Assembly: GCA_963693305.1 (NCBI GenBank)
Contig: OY855911.1
Coordinates: forward strand, 34,310,439-34,374,438
Direction of reading: 5' to 3'
Origin: Meandrina meandrites
Lineage: Eukaryota; Cnidaria; Anthozoa; Scleractinia; Meandrinidae
DNA: 64,000 bases
Both the position numbers and the translations under genes were made by a program. Below, one piece after another: positions 38,101-48,900 of this stretch. The notes beneath the pieces were generated by a model. That model had not been told where the DNA came from. It worked only from the letters and a program-made list of their open reading frames with translations, and made no database searches. The number at the start of each line of letters is the position of its first letter. The stretch's first letter is position 1.

Positions 38101-40487
38101 GGTGGAGCAAATAAACCGGACATACATAGTTTAAAGAAGTACATTTGGTTTTAGTGACTGGTCGGTTGATTTGAAATTGAGACACTTCCTTGTCACCACC
38201 ACTTATCGCAAATTGAGAAAAGCAGTTTACGATTGGTAACACACAACACTTTTACATGGGACAGCAGATAACACAATTTATTATTCAACAAGCTCGCGCG
38301 ATGCCCATATATGGTCAGAAAGCCATCGTTATCTGTAACAGATATCCTGCGATATACGTAGATCGCCAAGATTCGTCCGAAATCTTGCAAAGCGCCGATA
38401 ATTGTTAAACACATACAATGCGTAACAAACACATAGATAGATAATCTTTATTTTTACACTGTTAAATCATCAGCTTTAAAAATACAACAATAATCATTAC
38501 ATATTAATGCTAAAATTCCTATGATAAGCTATCTCTTTAGTTTAGTACTTGTTTTTAGTAAACCTTTAAATTGCCCAAGGGAGTCTGCTTGTCTTACGTT
38601 GGAGGGAAGACTGTTCCATAAGATTGTACCGGTATAGGTGAAGCTATTTTTGTAATAGTTTGTGCGCAGTAATGGAACATTGAATTTGTTCTCAGAGTCC
38701 CTTTGGTTGTACGCGATGTCTCGTTTTTCAAATTAAGATAATAGATAGCCTGGAGCCAACCCGTGCAGAGACCTGTAAACCATCGTGGCGTTTTGAACTT
38801 GCTGCTGGCGAGCTAGATTTTTCCATCCTAGAATGTTCAATAAATCACCAACGTGCGCATCATAATTTGGGAAGGCCAAAACACGGGCTGCTCTATGTGG
38901 TAGCTTTTGTAGCTTGTTTTGCAAAGTAATCCCACAGTTTCCCTAGTCGAAATGCGGTTGTATTAGAGCTCTGCATATTAGATGCAAGGTTGCTTGCGGG
39001 ACAAGGTGCCTTACTCGTTTTATGGCTCCAATCCCAACAGCAATTTTCTTTGTTAATTTCTCGATGTGACTACTCCAAACAAGTTTGTCGTCGATGATCA
39101 CTCCAAGTGATTTTGCAGAAGTGACTTGGCTAACTTGAAAATCATTGATTGCAATTTTCGGGGAACCTGTCAAATGGAACATAACAGCAGATAACACATA
39201 ACACAACACAACATATGGCATATAACGTAACACAACCCGTAACACATAACACAGCAGATAACACAACATATAACATAACATAACACAACACAACACGTAA
39301 CACCTACTTGGGAAACAGGAGACTATGGGATCTAGGACGTCGTATTATGTTCATATAAGATACCCCTGCTCTTATTCACTAAATAACCAATACATGGTGG
39401 CGGCTTTGCAGAATCAAGGAACAAGGAAAATGGAATGATATGGGACGAGACAAGTTAATAGAAGGTCCAATATTGTACAAGGGAACCTTTCAGATCAATG
39501 ACGAACCTAAGGACACATTTCTGAACATGGAAAAATGGACCAAAGGCGTGTGTTTCATTAATGGGCATAACCTGGGAAGGTACTGGATAAAGGGCCCACA
39601 ACAGACACTGTATGTCCCGGCGCCATGGTTACAGAAAGGAGAAAATGAAGTAAGTTTGATAAAATTGTTTATTTGAAGGTAATTACCAAAAAATACTATC
39701 AGCTGAGATTAGACATCCATTAGTGTGTTTCAAATTCAATTCGTTGATTGTGGGCCGAACATTTGGCAGGAACATTTTTTGTTGCTTCAAAGTGAAGCCA
39801 CAAGCGGGGGTTTACAGCTCCTTAATTCTGTTCAGCTATCAGTACACTCCAAGTGAGACGGACCGCGTTTAACGAAAATCCCAACAACGTATATATATTT
39901 TCTGAAAGCTTTAGAATTGTAGATTCATTTAAAGACGATAGACGATGGACGATGTATTCATTTAAAGAAAAAGAAATAATGTTATCCGAATAAAGAGTTT
40001 GATTTTCAAGCGTAAAGAGGTTCATAAATCGAGATCGTTTCCAGACAAAAATTAGTGGAACAAAGCGATCAGCATCGCGAAAGGCAGTGGCGCTTTTTCA
40101 GTATCGCCTTTCTCTAAAGAAAATTTGTCGGGTAATTAAAATCACTTGACAATGTCAGGTTTGTGATAAATAACACATTCTATCTCTTCGCTTGAATTAT
40201 AAGTGCTTTGAAAAATGAAACAATAAAACTTCCCCGGAACGTTTTTTTTTGCCAGATTATCGTGCAATATTCTCACTGCTAAATTTCTGTGAGAATGACA
40301 GAAAACTCATTGAATACAAACTTGTAATGTGCGGTTCGTTTACTGGAATTTTACTTTAAGCATTCATTCTACTTCCTCTTTAATAATTTTTTTCTTTTCT
40401 TGCTTTCAGCTGATAATATTTGAGCTTCACAAGTACAAGAGTGCAGCAGAGGTGTCATTTTCAACATCGCCAGTTTATAAAGAATAA
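14133..40487 (+). CDS. GLB1L2: GH35 beta-galactosidase-1-like protein (GLB1L2-like), copy A
   Basis: Glycoside hydrolase family 35, removing terminal beta-galactose from glycoconjugates; 683 aa in 17 exons: 14133-14488, 15304-15372, 15833-15928, 16685-16793, 17222-17317, 33578-33665, 34163-34233, 34616-34769, 35121-35183, 35537-35629, 35941-35991, 36238-36290, 36598-36747, 36995-37193, 37681-37768, 39412-39649, 40410-40487. All introns GT-AG; total 2052 nt, in frame. Residues 16-32 form a leucine-rich signal anchor after a short basic N terminus (type II topology), then a Ser-rich stem. The TIM barrel begins near residue 88 ([13 protein letters not shown]) and includes [17 protein letters not shown], acid/base Glu225 in IENEYG, nucleophile Glu304 in [10 protein letters not shown], and [10 protein letters not shown]. 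The C-terminal jelly-roll carries [11 protein letters not shown]. An upstream in-frame TTG at 14070 is not needed; ATG 14133 precedes the anchor directly. AATAAA overlaps the stop codon. GLB1L2 versus GLB1L3 or GLB1L orthology is not resolved. Confidence 0.93.
14860..14938 (+). repeat. Polypurine tract in intron 1
   Basis: About 75 nearly uninterrupted G/A bases with several G3-G5 runs, in intron 1 of galactosidase copy A. Could adopt triplex or G-quadruplex form; no regulatory role is shown. Confidence 0.7.
14997..15035. repeat. Perfect-arm hairpin in intron 1
   Basis: ATTGGCCTCATTTT and its exact reverse complement AAAATGAGGCCAAT, separated by about 11 A/T bases. Possibly the remains of a small foldback element. 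Confidence 0.7.
15475..15586. mobile_element. Foldback MITE in intron 2 of copy A
   Basis: Inverted arms TAGAAATGCAAGTGGAAG..TTTGGGAGAACT and AGTTCTCCCAAACTTTCACAAGTATTTCTA pair over about 45 bp with mismatches. An outer CTCAATAGAAAC / GTTTCTATTGAG pair at about 15591 and 15736 may be part of a larger nested element. Confidence 0.6.
17381..18545. mobile_element. TIR DNA transposon (pogo/Tigger-like), non-autonomous, in intron 5
   Basis: Terminal inverted repeats of about 24 bp: CAGTATGTTGCCCAGTTTCC at 17381 and, inverted, GGAAACTGGGCAACACACTG ending at 18545. The left end is preceded by TA as expected for Tc1/mariner/pogo insertion; the right flank reads CA, so one target-site copy may have mutated. 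The end motif (CAGTTTCCGGCC) recurs inside near 17573 and 17592, and inverted near 17955. No transposase reading frame survives. It lies immediately before the minisatellites. Confidence 0.65.
18545..18695 (+). repeat. 30-bp minisatellite, 5 copies
   Basis: The unit GCAGTTGTACAGTCATTGATG + CATAAGCGT is repeated five times. Alternate copies read TACAGTCAT then TACAGCCAT, giving a 60-bp higher-order period. It shares the core TGTACAGTCAT with the 16-bp array downstream and starts at the right end of the transposon. Confidence 0.9.
18696..18973 (+). other. Spacer between two minisatellites in intron 5
   Basis: Contains two copies of TACACGCACATAAGTGT (about 18711 and 18739), unique sequence with inverted AGCCAGC/GCTGGC motifs around 18820-18880, and a G homopolymer of about 15 bases near 18950. 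No coding signal. Confidence 0.6.
19427..21415 (+). repeat. Duplicated block of about 1 kb inside the 16-bp array
   Basis: Rare landmark variants recur at a fixed 985-bp offset: GTGGAGTCAT at 19931 and 20916; the aberrant GTACGCATACACAAGTC near 20203 and 21188; TACGCGTACAG near 20351 and 21336. Farther left, the ACTCATGTAT variant recurs at 19471 and 20520 (offset 1049, four units more). This is a segmental duplication of about 60 units, with a later four-unit length change. Confidence 0.85.
28671..30106 (+). repeat. Higher-order duplications with 768- and 512-bp offsets
   Basis: A marker pair, ATCTATG followed 150 bp later by GTAAAGTCAT, occurs three times: 28671/28821, 29439/29589 and 29951/30101. 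Offsets are 768 bp (48 units) and 512 bp (32 units), with matching G/T variant order around the markers. Confidence 0.85.
31570..32035 (+). repeat. Sub-array with 10-bp truncated units
   Basis: The regular 16-bp phase is broken repeatedly by short units reading GTCATGTACATTCATGTATG, where 6 bases of a unit are missing. About ten such junctions are spaced regularly, so a composite of full and truncated units was itself amplified. Isolated junctions of the same type, linked to a GGGTACAG variant, occur near 21960, 22560 and 26770. Confidence 0.85.
33704..34058. mobile_element. MITE in intron 6 of copy A
   Basis: Perfect 16-bp terminal inverted repeats AGAGGTATAGAATGGT (33704-33719) and ACCATTCTATACCTCT (34043-34058) enclose 323 bp without coding capacity. 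Confidence 0.75.
34204..34521 (+). repeat. Exact 34-bp duplication of the exon 7 end and 5' splice site
   Basis: The last 30 bases of exon 7 plus GTAC of its donor (34204-34237) recur exactly at 34488-34521, 284 bp downstream, bracketing a minisatellite. The copy retains CAG|GTAC, so intron 7 carries a decoy 5' splice site. Using it would add 284 nt and shift the frame. Confidence 0.95.
34238..34487 (+). repeat. Diverged 32-bp (2 x 16) minisatellite in intron 7
   Basis: About seven units of GTGCGTGTACAGTCAT followed by a 16-mer like TTTTGTGCACACTTAT. The first half differs from the intron 5 unit by a base or two, and the second half is a more diverged copy. The last unit (from 34465) reverts to GTATGTGTACAGTCATGTAT. 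This is therefore the same repeat family as the 14.5-kb array. Confidence 0.85.
37350..37576. mobile_element. Foldback element in intron 14 of copy A
   Basis: Inverted arms of about 75 bp: CCATTTTACAGTTGTCTG..CAGTGACCTGGCC..GAGGCTGG on the left pair with CCAGCCTCGCTACCA..CAGACAACTGTAGAATGG on the right. No coding capacity. Confidence 0.75.
37880..37990 (-). mobile_element. tRNA-derived SINE fragment
   Basis: On the minus strand the sequence has a tRNA-like A box (ATCTCAGTGCGTGAGCGC, around 37953-37970) and a B box (TTCGATTCC, around 37917-37926) at tRNA spacing, followed by GGGGAACTCAGATTTTTTC and a T-rich tail. Imperfect acceptor-stem pairing and the tail point to a SINE, not a functional tRNA gene. 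Confidence 0.65.
38431..39180 (-). mobile_element. 5'-truncated non-LTR retrotransposon (LINE) remnant in intron 15
   Basis: Minus-strand fragments read [20 protein letters not shown] then [20 protein letters not shown] and [13 protein letters not shown] stop follows, then [25 protein letters not shown] and [12 protein letters not shown], and finally [10 protein letters not shown]. These are the conserved motifs after the reverse transcriptase of CR1/Jockey-type LINEs. The 3' end is AATAAAGATTATCTATCTATGT with an ATCT microsatellite, as in that group. The stop and the missing 5' part make it inactive. Confidence 0.85.
39178..39303. repeat. Degenerate ATAACACAAC simple repeat
   Basis: About 125 bp of irregular ATAACAC / AACACAACA repeats, including two AGCAGATAACAC motifs, at the 5' truncation edge of the LINE. 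Confidence 0.8.
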
Positions 40488-42130
40488 AACCTTTTTGAGG
40501 AATGCTTGGACATATACACCTGTTCGCCTACTGAAACAATCTCTCTCTTTTGTAAATCAACGGCATTAAGGTGACAGGAGGACATTGTGCGTGATTGTGC
40601 CTTTAATTAAACTGCTCATTCTTTCCAACTTGTCGTTTAATATTACCGACGATTGCGAGCACTTTGTTATGGGATCCAAACAGAGAATCTAATGAAAGTG
40701 TAATGTTGTTTTGGCCGAGTATTGTAATTATTTGAGTTTGCTTCGTGCAATCAATGAGCAGAGTTGAAAACTGCACAAGGAAAACAACAACAACATTTGT
40801 GAAAGAAAGATCACAGTTGTAAAGTTTAATTCGTGTAGATTTTTAATAATTGCAAGTCGATACAACATAATTTTCTACATTTTACAGGATAACGGCCGTG
40901 TTAAATTTTAGTTGCGACAGCAATAAGGGTCTGAATATTTTTATTGATACATTTTTTGACTCAGTGGCCTTAAACCTTAAAGGGGCAGGCTCACCAAGAT
41001 TTAGTGCTACTTGAAAATCCAATGAATGTGTTGGTATTAGTTGGAACTCCACTAATAGTTGCCTGGCGTTGCTAAAACGCACTGTACTAGACCTCTCGTG
41101 ATACTGCCCCTTAAGATTTTATTCTTTCGAGATTGTTTAATTGTAAATCACCCGAAGTTAGTGGGGTAAATATGCGTGGCACCGTATTTAACATACCCTA
41201 AAGTATTTAATTGTCACCTTTCAAGTGAACGTTTTATAATTTTTTTATGGGCGGGATAAAAGCACTGTTCAGTTATACGCTAGCAAACCCGAGCTCCTCC
41301 TAAAAATAGTTTCTTACGATATAAATTACCAGTCGGGAGATGGTAAATCTTCGTTGAAACATTCGTCAAGTTTCCGATTTTTATCGTCCAATCAAAGAAT
41401 AGCGCACACACCCGAGAGTACGCGCCATCATGCATCATGGTGCGATCCGAGAAAACTGCGGGCTCAGTCCGGCCTTGGTAACCGGAATTCGCCGTCAACT
41501 TCGTTGCCCGATTGAAATACACACAGAAATGCGTGTTCAAATTCGTCTTATTAAAGCTAATCTGAAACAGCTAATTTGTATCAAGATTCATTTACGTGGT
41601 GTCATACGGGCTCTAACGGGTATCAGGTCTTACGCACGTGACAAAATACGTCGCCTGGATTGGTTAATAACGTTTGAGTAGTTAATGAGTTCAAGAAGTA
41701 AAGTGGTAACATGAAAAAAGGGTTCTAATAAAATATCACGAAAAGGAACCTGTTTGAGTGGTCAATTACGTATGCCATACATGACAAACTGCACTTGGTG
41801 GGCTTGATCACTTCACATATTAATGGGAGGACTGAGCTAATCTGGATCCATCACTGCATGAACAAGTTACTTTAAAGAAATACACACACAACAGAGAATT
41901 AAACCATTTTACTTGTATGTTGAATGATACCTTGATTATGAAATACACAACCAGACCTCACTTGAAGTGTAACCAAAGCAACCAGGGTAGGTTTTTCATT
42001 TATATATTCTGCCCTCCTGCATTTAAATAGGCTTTTCCTGGACAGCGGTTGGAAATCGAGCCTAGTTTTGATGTCGCCTAATCTCAAAACCTAGAACAAA
42101 TCTTTTAAACCTGGGCTAGACTAGTCAATG

Positions 42131-42162
<32 letters not shown>

Positions 42163-42986
42163 CTGCGCGCGCTGATTGGTTAACTCGGTGATTAGCAAAA
42201 TGGCTTCGCGCGTCGCTTTGGGTACCGAAAGTAATGTTTTGGTCCGTTATTCAACTTGTGTGGTATATACTGAAACAATTATTCACCTCCACTTATTATT
42301 TGGCTCGGGCTCGGGCTTGATTGTAAGGCTGGCATTGCAGCAAAAGGTTGGAGTAGATCAACATTTCACATTTTGTGCAATGTGCCAGAATCTTTGGGAA
42401 AAGCTCTTCCCTTCAACAGTTTCTGTGGCTGAACGTTTTTATTTTAGCCATTCTTAGCGCTATTATATCATTCACATAATCATTCTCCAAAGGTGAGATT
42501 TCCCGAGTACACTCTGAAGAGTACATATCTGGCGAATAAAATCGAAATGGGACTCTAGATATTTATTTTATTATTATAATTAATGATGTTGTTATTTATA
42601 CTATCTTAATTTGGAGACGTTACAAATCTTTTTTAAGGAACGTGATTTAGAAATTGAAAAATAGTATGTACCAAAGTATTGACAAAGTTTTTGTTTCATA
42701 TTTGAACAATTGTTTAAAAAATGCAAACCCTTATATATCCTGTATAATAATTGCTAAACCATATAAACAAACACGCATAACAAAGGTTGTATTAAAACTG
42801 CATAAAAATAGGAAGGTCAATAATTTATGCATCCTAGTCTGTCCTAGTCTAGTTGGCATTTATAAGCTTTTTACGAGGTCAATACGGGGAAAATGGAAAG
42901 CACTCCAGTACGTATGACACGTATGTCCTCGTTTCTCATATAATGCCTCTAATTTATAAACATTCAGATAATTCTGGTTTGTTCTT
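40488..42986. other. Intergenic between the two tail-to-tail galactosidase genes
   Basis: Holds both 3' flanks. No gene was recognised; open frames of 60-93 codons here lack family features. A MITE lies at 42135. Candidate minus-strand AATAAA signals for copy B lie near 42562. Confidence 0.55.
42135..42269. mobile_element. MITE with TATATACCACACAAGT termini
   Basis: Inverted termini TATATACCACACAAGTGAATA (42135) and TATTCAACTTGTGTGGTATATA (42248-42269). The internal sequence CGCGCGCTGATTGGTTAACTC recurs in the copy at 53940. Confidence 0.7.
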
Positions 42987-45900
42987 TTAAAATCTGAATA
43001 CAGGCTCCCCTATGATCTTTGGCTCTGTAACAAATGCAACATCGGGAACTTCACATTTCTCCAGTTCAAACACCAGCAGCTGAAAGAGATAGCAAAACAT
43101 ACTATAGATTTTAACATGCATGCCTTGTCAACTTACAGTGGAACCTCGATTTAACGATTGGGAACCTCTATAACAACCTTGTTAAAACGAACGATATTTT
43201 TCGCTCCATTAATAGTAAAATATATGAGAAAAAACAGTATAAAGAAACCTTGTTATATCGAGATTTCCACCGTATTACATCAAACATTGTTTGAAATGCT
43301 TCCTAACTCGTGTTTCCATTAACATTTTGAGCGTCAGCATTTGACTGGAAATGGCGTCATAAAATTAGAAGTCAAGAGCGATGATGTTTTTCATGCGGGA
43401 AATGTTCGCCATGCTAGCTTTAATGCTTGATTTACATGGAACGATGGTGGCCATAAAGAGTGGGGGAGGGGGTCATGAAAATACAACAGTTGGTTGAGGG
43501 GATGGTACATGATATGGTGTTAACCGTGGTCTATAACATTCAAAAATAATTTATGCTCGTTACTTAGCTGCGATGTCATAAGTAAATGAATAGAACACAC
43601 CTCGTTTTGCCCTTTGTTTAACCAAGGTGCTGGGAGGTATAGCGTCTCCTGTGGCCCTATATTCCAGTACCTTCCCAGGTTATGTCCATTAATGAAACAC
43701 ACGCCTTTGGTCCAGCCTTTCATGTGCAGGAATGTGTCCTTAGGTTCTTCCATCAACTCAAACGTTCCTCGGTAAAGCGATGGCACGAATGGCAGCTCTC
43801 CTTCTTTTATTTTCCTCCATCCTGTTTCTCTGCTTAATCTAAAATACAAATAATTGAAACCGATAAGACGTTACAATGTCGCTAGTTACAGTGGAATATT
43901 TTAGCGACACGATTTTATGCTACATACCTTATCGTTACTTATTTTCGCGGAACTTAATTCTCGCGATTGCAAACAAACAAACATTAAATTACTAAACGCG
44001 CGAAAACGTATTTTTAACGTTTTTATGTTGTTTTTCTTGAAATATGCCCGTTCCATTTTCGCGAAATTAAGTTCCCACGAAAATAAGTAACAATAAGGTA
44101 CATGCTACATACTATGTTCGCTTAGTGTCCTACAAACAGTTACCTAAATCTGTTATAACAAGAACAACACTGACGAAATGTTTTTGTTTGCTGAAATTTA
44201 CCGGTTGAAAAAATTTTCCTTGAAATCCATTGGGTAGATTTTCCAGCCTGTTTGTTTTTTGCCATCTATCACAACATCACCGAGTATGCCTGGAAAACAA
44301 ATAGAAATTGTAACAGTTAATCATGTCAGAAAACGAGAGCAGACCAAAAAACACGTTTCAAAATTTAGAATGAAATTCACGCTCACACTGTGCTCTGCAT
44401 TTTTCTTACACTGCTCACGGTCAAGAGGTATTGTAAATTAAAATGCAGTTCTTTACCTTAGTAGATATTATCACACTCCAAAAGAACGAAAGAATTATTA
44501 ACAGCCTAACCTTTCCGTTGTCTGTTCATTTCTTTCAAAAAATTCACTCGTCCCATGTTTTCAACAAGAATATCGAGCTGAACTTTGGAGCCCTGCAAGG
44601 AGAAGAAACAAAACCTCGTCTGCATAATGTATATTGTCAGCTGATAGCCTTACCAAGTTGCTACAAATTTACCCCAAGATTGATTAACGCGACATTTTTC
44701 TCAAACCTCTGACCATTCATACCGCTTATCATGTGGGGTGGGCAATCTTTTCAAATTTACTTCTTTAGGAGTTCGTTTATGATAGAATTTTCACATCTGC
44801 GCTCCTGGGGCAAAATAAGCTTGTCTGGACGCTAACATGTCTAAAGGCTATTCTAAATTCTACATTTTGCCTCAGCTCACTAGAATATCACTGTGGTATA
44901 CACCGATGAATAAACTGCCAAGAAAACACTAATGGCAAGAATAAAGGAGATCTCGTGAATGAAGTAAAATTCTCACCTTTTCACCACCTATTTGGCTATC
45001 TTCAAGCTCTATTTTCACTTTCCAAAGGTCTTTTTCATCAATGTAATGTTTGTCCAGTTTCATTGCATCAATTGTGTGAACTGGCCGGAAGTCAAGAAAA
45101 ACCTGAAGCGAATTGAAAATAACAGATCTGGATATTATCAACAATGCTACAATGTAGGTTTTGTACGGTTGATTCGCTGAAAAAAAAAAGTCCCGGAACA
45201 TTTCATTCAATATTGGATTCATCAGTGACGTAAGGGTCTCCTTCCACATGGGATGTGTAACTTACTGGCCGATACAAACTAGTGACAGAAGTGCTTAGTT
45301 CGTGTATGCCAAGAACACTGGCACCGTCATCCTTATGACGGTTATCCCCTTGTAAGAGGTTACTAATTGTGCGGATGATTTCATTTCAAGGACTGTGTTT
45401 TTTTGTATTGAGTACAGACCAGATCCTGTGAATCTTGAAGGTTATTAAAATATAGTTCTTGTGCGTTCTATTCTGGATTGCAGTTTGAATTAAGATTTTC
45501 CTTGCAATGTACCTGTGCTCTGTCGCTGATGTTGTGGATTGTGATTTCTTTGGGAATGCTTTCCAGTTCTTTTTCATACAGAATGAAGCCGTAACCCTGT
45601 CCACCTTTGTTGTTAATAGGTAGCTGTTCCATGGACATCACATACTCGGTCTCCACTGGTGTCTTAAAATGAACACAGTTATTTTTTTCAAAACTTTCAT
45701 TAAACTCTTGACAACATAATCATATTTGTGCATACTTTGCGGATATTTCAACAAGCTTTGAGAATCAGTTTTTATCGTGTGGTTTAACAGGAGGATGACC
45801 AGAAGCGTTGTTTTAAATGAAAACGCTTGCAGATGAGCAGTAAGAACTGCTCAGAATGTTGCCAAAATATTGAAAAACCTCGGAAAACTTATTAACTGAT

Positions 45901-48900
45901 TACAAACACATTTGCGAACTAATCTATTTCACAATTCATCAAGTTAGCAAGTATTTTGCAAGAGCGAGCGCATGATATTCGATGGACTGTTTTGAGAGTT
46001 GGGGCGAGTGAAAAAATCGGCAAGGGAGTGAGAATGTAAAAGAAAAAGTTCTGTTTTCAGGAATAAAAAACACGATTTTAAAACATGAAAAATGAGTGCA
46101 CCTGGTAAACATGGCTGCCATGTGTTTACCACTTTTAGCAAGGAACAGTGAGTTGTTCATTACATTTAGTATCACAGGCACGCAATGCGTGCAGATAGCT
46201 AGATAATTTTGTTACTTACAAAGAAAGGTAGCAGGTCTCCAAGCTCCAAAACATGCTGCATCTCAACATCCTCTGCAAAACAAAATAGTCAAATGTAGCA
46301 TTAGTTCAATAGCAAAGCGTACGAGGTTTAAAAATAGAACGCAAATGATTATACCTCCAACAAGGCTCAGACAACATCAACGTGTTCTGAGAGAAATAGA
46401 GGAAATCTAGGCAAAGTTCTCGCTTCAAGAAAGTGTTTTAGGAACACCGGCTGTTTTAGATAATGTTTTAGGAAAATCGTCCGCAATTCTTGTCTGACTC
46501 ATGATGTCACTCGCACGCTACGCTATTGTGGTCTATTAAATTTTGTAGAATTAAATCCACTAAAGTTATGCATCATTACTTTGCGCAGTGTGTGTTATGC
46601 AGTTGGTGTGATGCCGTGGCAACTTAATAAACATGAATCTATCAACTCACCGTATGTTGTCCTCTTGTGGTGGTCATTAAGTGAAACTGAAATTTAATAG
46701 TGAGAGAATTGTTAGTAACCATATTATTATTTAAGATGTTCATGGATATAATTTTAAATGTAATGCACAGCTGGTATTTTCCACAACACGGTTCTTCCAG
46801 AAAATTTGGTTATCCAATGTTTTGTCTTATGTTTCACATTCTACCACACATAATGATAAAACCTAGTGTCTAATATTTCCATCAATTACTGTAGAGGCTA
46901 AACAGAAAACAAACAAACAACATGATAGAATTTGTACAATTAGCTATGTCATACACATGTTTAATTACTTTGTTTCTTGGCATCTGGATTGTATTTTTCA
47001 ATAACTTTCTTTAATGCCCGGAACTTGTCAGTGATGTCACCAGCTTCTGACAACGGAGCATCATAATCTACAGAGAAATAGCCGAACAGTGAGGTGACAC
47101 ACCTGCACAAGTAGAACAGCAGAAAACAACTACAAACTCTAATAATATTATTGTTCACATACCATAAGAAGTCACTGTTGGCAGATACTTGAACTCATTT
47201 TTAATAACATTTCCACCATTCATGAAGCCAAAATTTGTTCCTCCTTCAAAGCAATGAAATGAATCTAAATTTATTTTACTACTTTTTATAAAATGGAAAT
47301 TGTCACAGTTTACAGTCCAGCTTAGTAATATCATGAGTACACAAACAGAAACTTCTCTGGAGTAGAGATTCTTGAAATACTGGCGCATCTCATGTATCAT
47401 GAAATGAAGGTCCATGCACATGCTTATTTTGTGGCTTGCTTACCATGGAACATGTAGAAGTTTATAGAAGCTCCTGCTTTCAGTATGTTTGATACTCGTT
47501 GTGCCACCTTGTAGACCTCCATCTTGTGATGTTGTTCACCCCAGTGATCAAACCAACCTGGCCAAAATTCTGCCACCATCAATGGCTTATCAGGCTAAAA
47601 GAAAGCAACAGTAAAAACAATTAAGACGGAATCCGCCAGGACTTAGAGTAGTTGTTGGACAAAATTATATACCAAAATTATTTACACCTTATTGCAAGCT
47701 TTTGTGTTACTGCTTCAAATATCTTATCAAAAGAAATCTTTTCTAACAACACCAAACATCGAAAACCAATCTCGAAGTTCCGCTGAATTCCACTAAATCG
47801 CTTAAATGATGCAAGCTTTTGCGTATAGCTTGTGAACATTAAATTTCATTTTCTCTGGCTCCGATAAGAAATTGTTGTACCAAAATTATTTACACTTTAT
47901 TGCAAACTTTTGTGTTACTGCTTCAAATATCTTATCAAAAGAAATCTTTTCTAACAACACCAAACACCGAAAACAAATTTTGAAATTTCACTGAATTCCA
48001 CTGAATCGCTTAAAGACGATTTTACAAAATGGCTGCACGTGAGAATTTCCCTATAGCTTGTGAACTTTGAAATTCATTTTCTAAGACTCTGATAAGAAAT
48101 TGTTGTTGGTGTTATCAGTGATAATTACTTACATCTTTACCTTTTATTTAGGGTAGAAAATAATGCAATAGGATTTAAATTATTCTGCTACTCGATTTTT
48201 GTCCAACTTAAATAAATATTACTCGACTTCCTGGTGGATTCCGTCTTAATAATAATAACTTTTAAGAACTGATTAAGCTCCGCCTGGCATGGTGGTTGGG
48301 GAGGGGGGGGGGGGGGTACTCCGTATACTGGACTATGTAGGAAGGCTCTGTCTAAAAGGGGTGGCTTTTTCAGGCTGTACATAGGGATTTCATGAGTTAG
48401 AGTAAAGAGTAATAAATACAAATAGGTAGAGAAAGCTGTTTTTTTAGATACCAAACAGTCAATTCATTTATTAGTATTTTAAGGGGTTATTCAGACAAGT
48501 GAAAAATTAAGAAAAGAGAAAACCCTTCTATAGGTATGTGAAAGGGGGACCATTTTGTATTAAAGGTATGACAGGGGTACCTTTTCTGTCAGAAAGGGTT
48601 TATGAAAGGATAAGGAGTTGGACCTTGGGTGGAGCCTCCCACTTTAAAAATGTTTTGAGTACACTTGGCCCTCCTAGCTAGGAGTATTGCTACTCCCCCC
48701 TGGATGGGATGCTGGTCCATTGCAGGATACTCCCCAGCATTCTATCAGGTTGCCAGCCCATTAAAATATACCTGAGTGGAATTGAGGCACTGTGAGAGTA
48801 AAGTGTCTTGCCCAAGAACACCAGCCGGGACTCAAACGCAGACTGTTCAATTTAGAATCCAGTGCATCAATATTACCATTAGGCCACTTGCCTCCCAAAA

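Noticed and set aside
38733..39296. Separate small genes on the minus strand in intron 15
   Set aside because: The two open frames are consecutive parts of one LINE reverse transcriptase C-terminal region interrupted by a stop.
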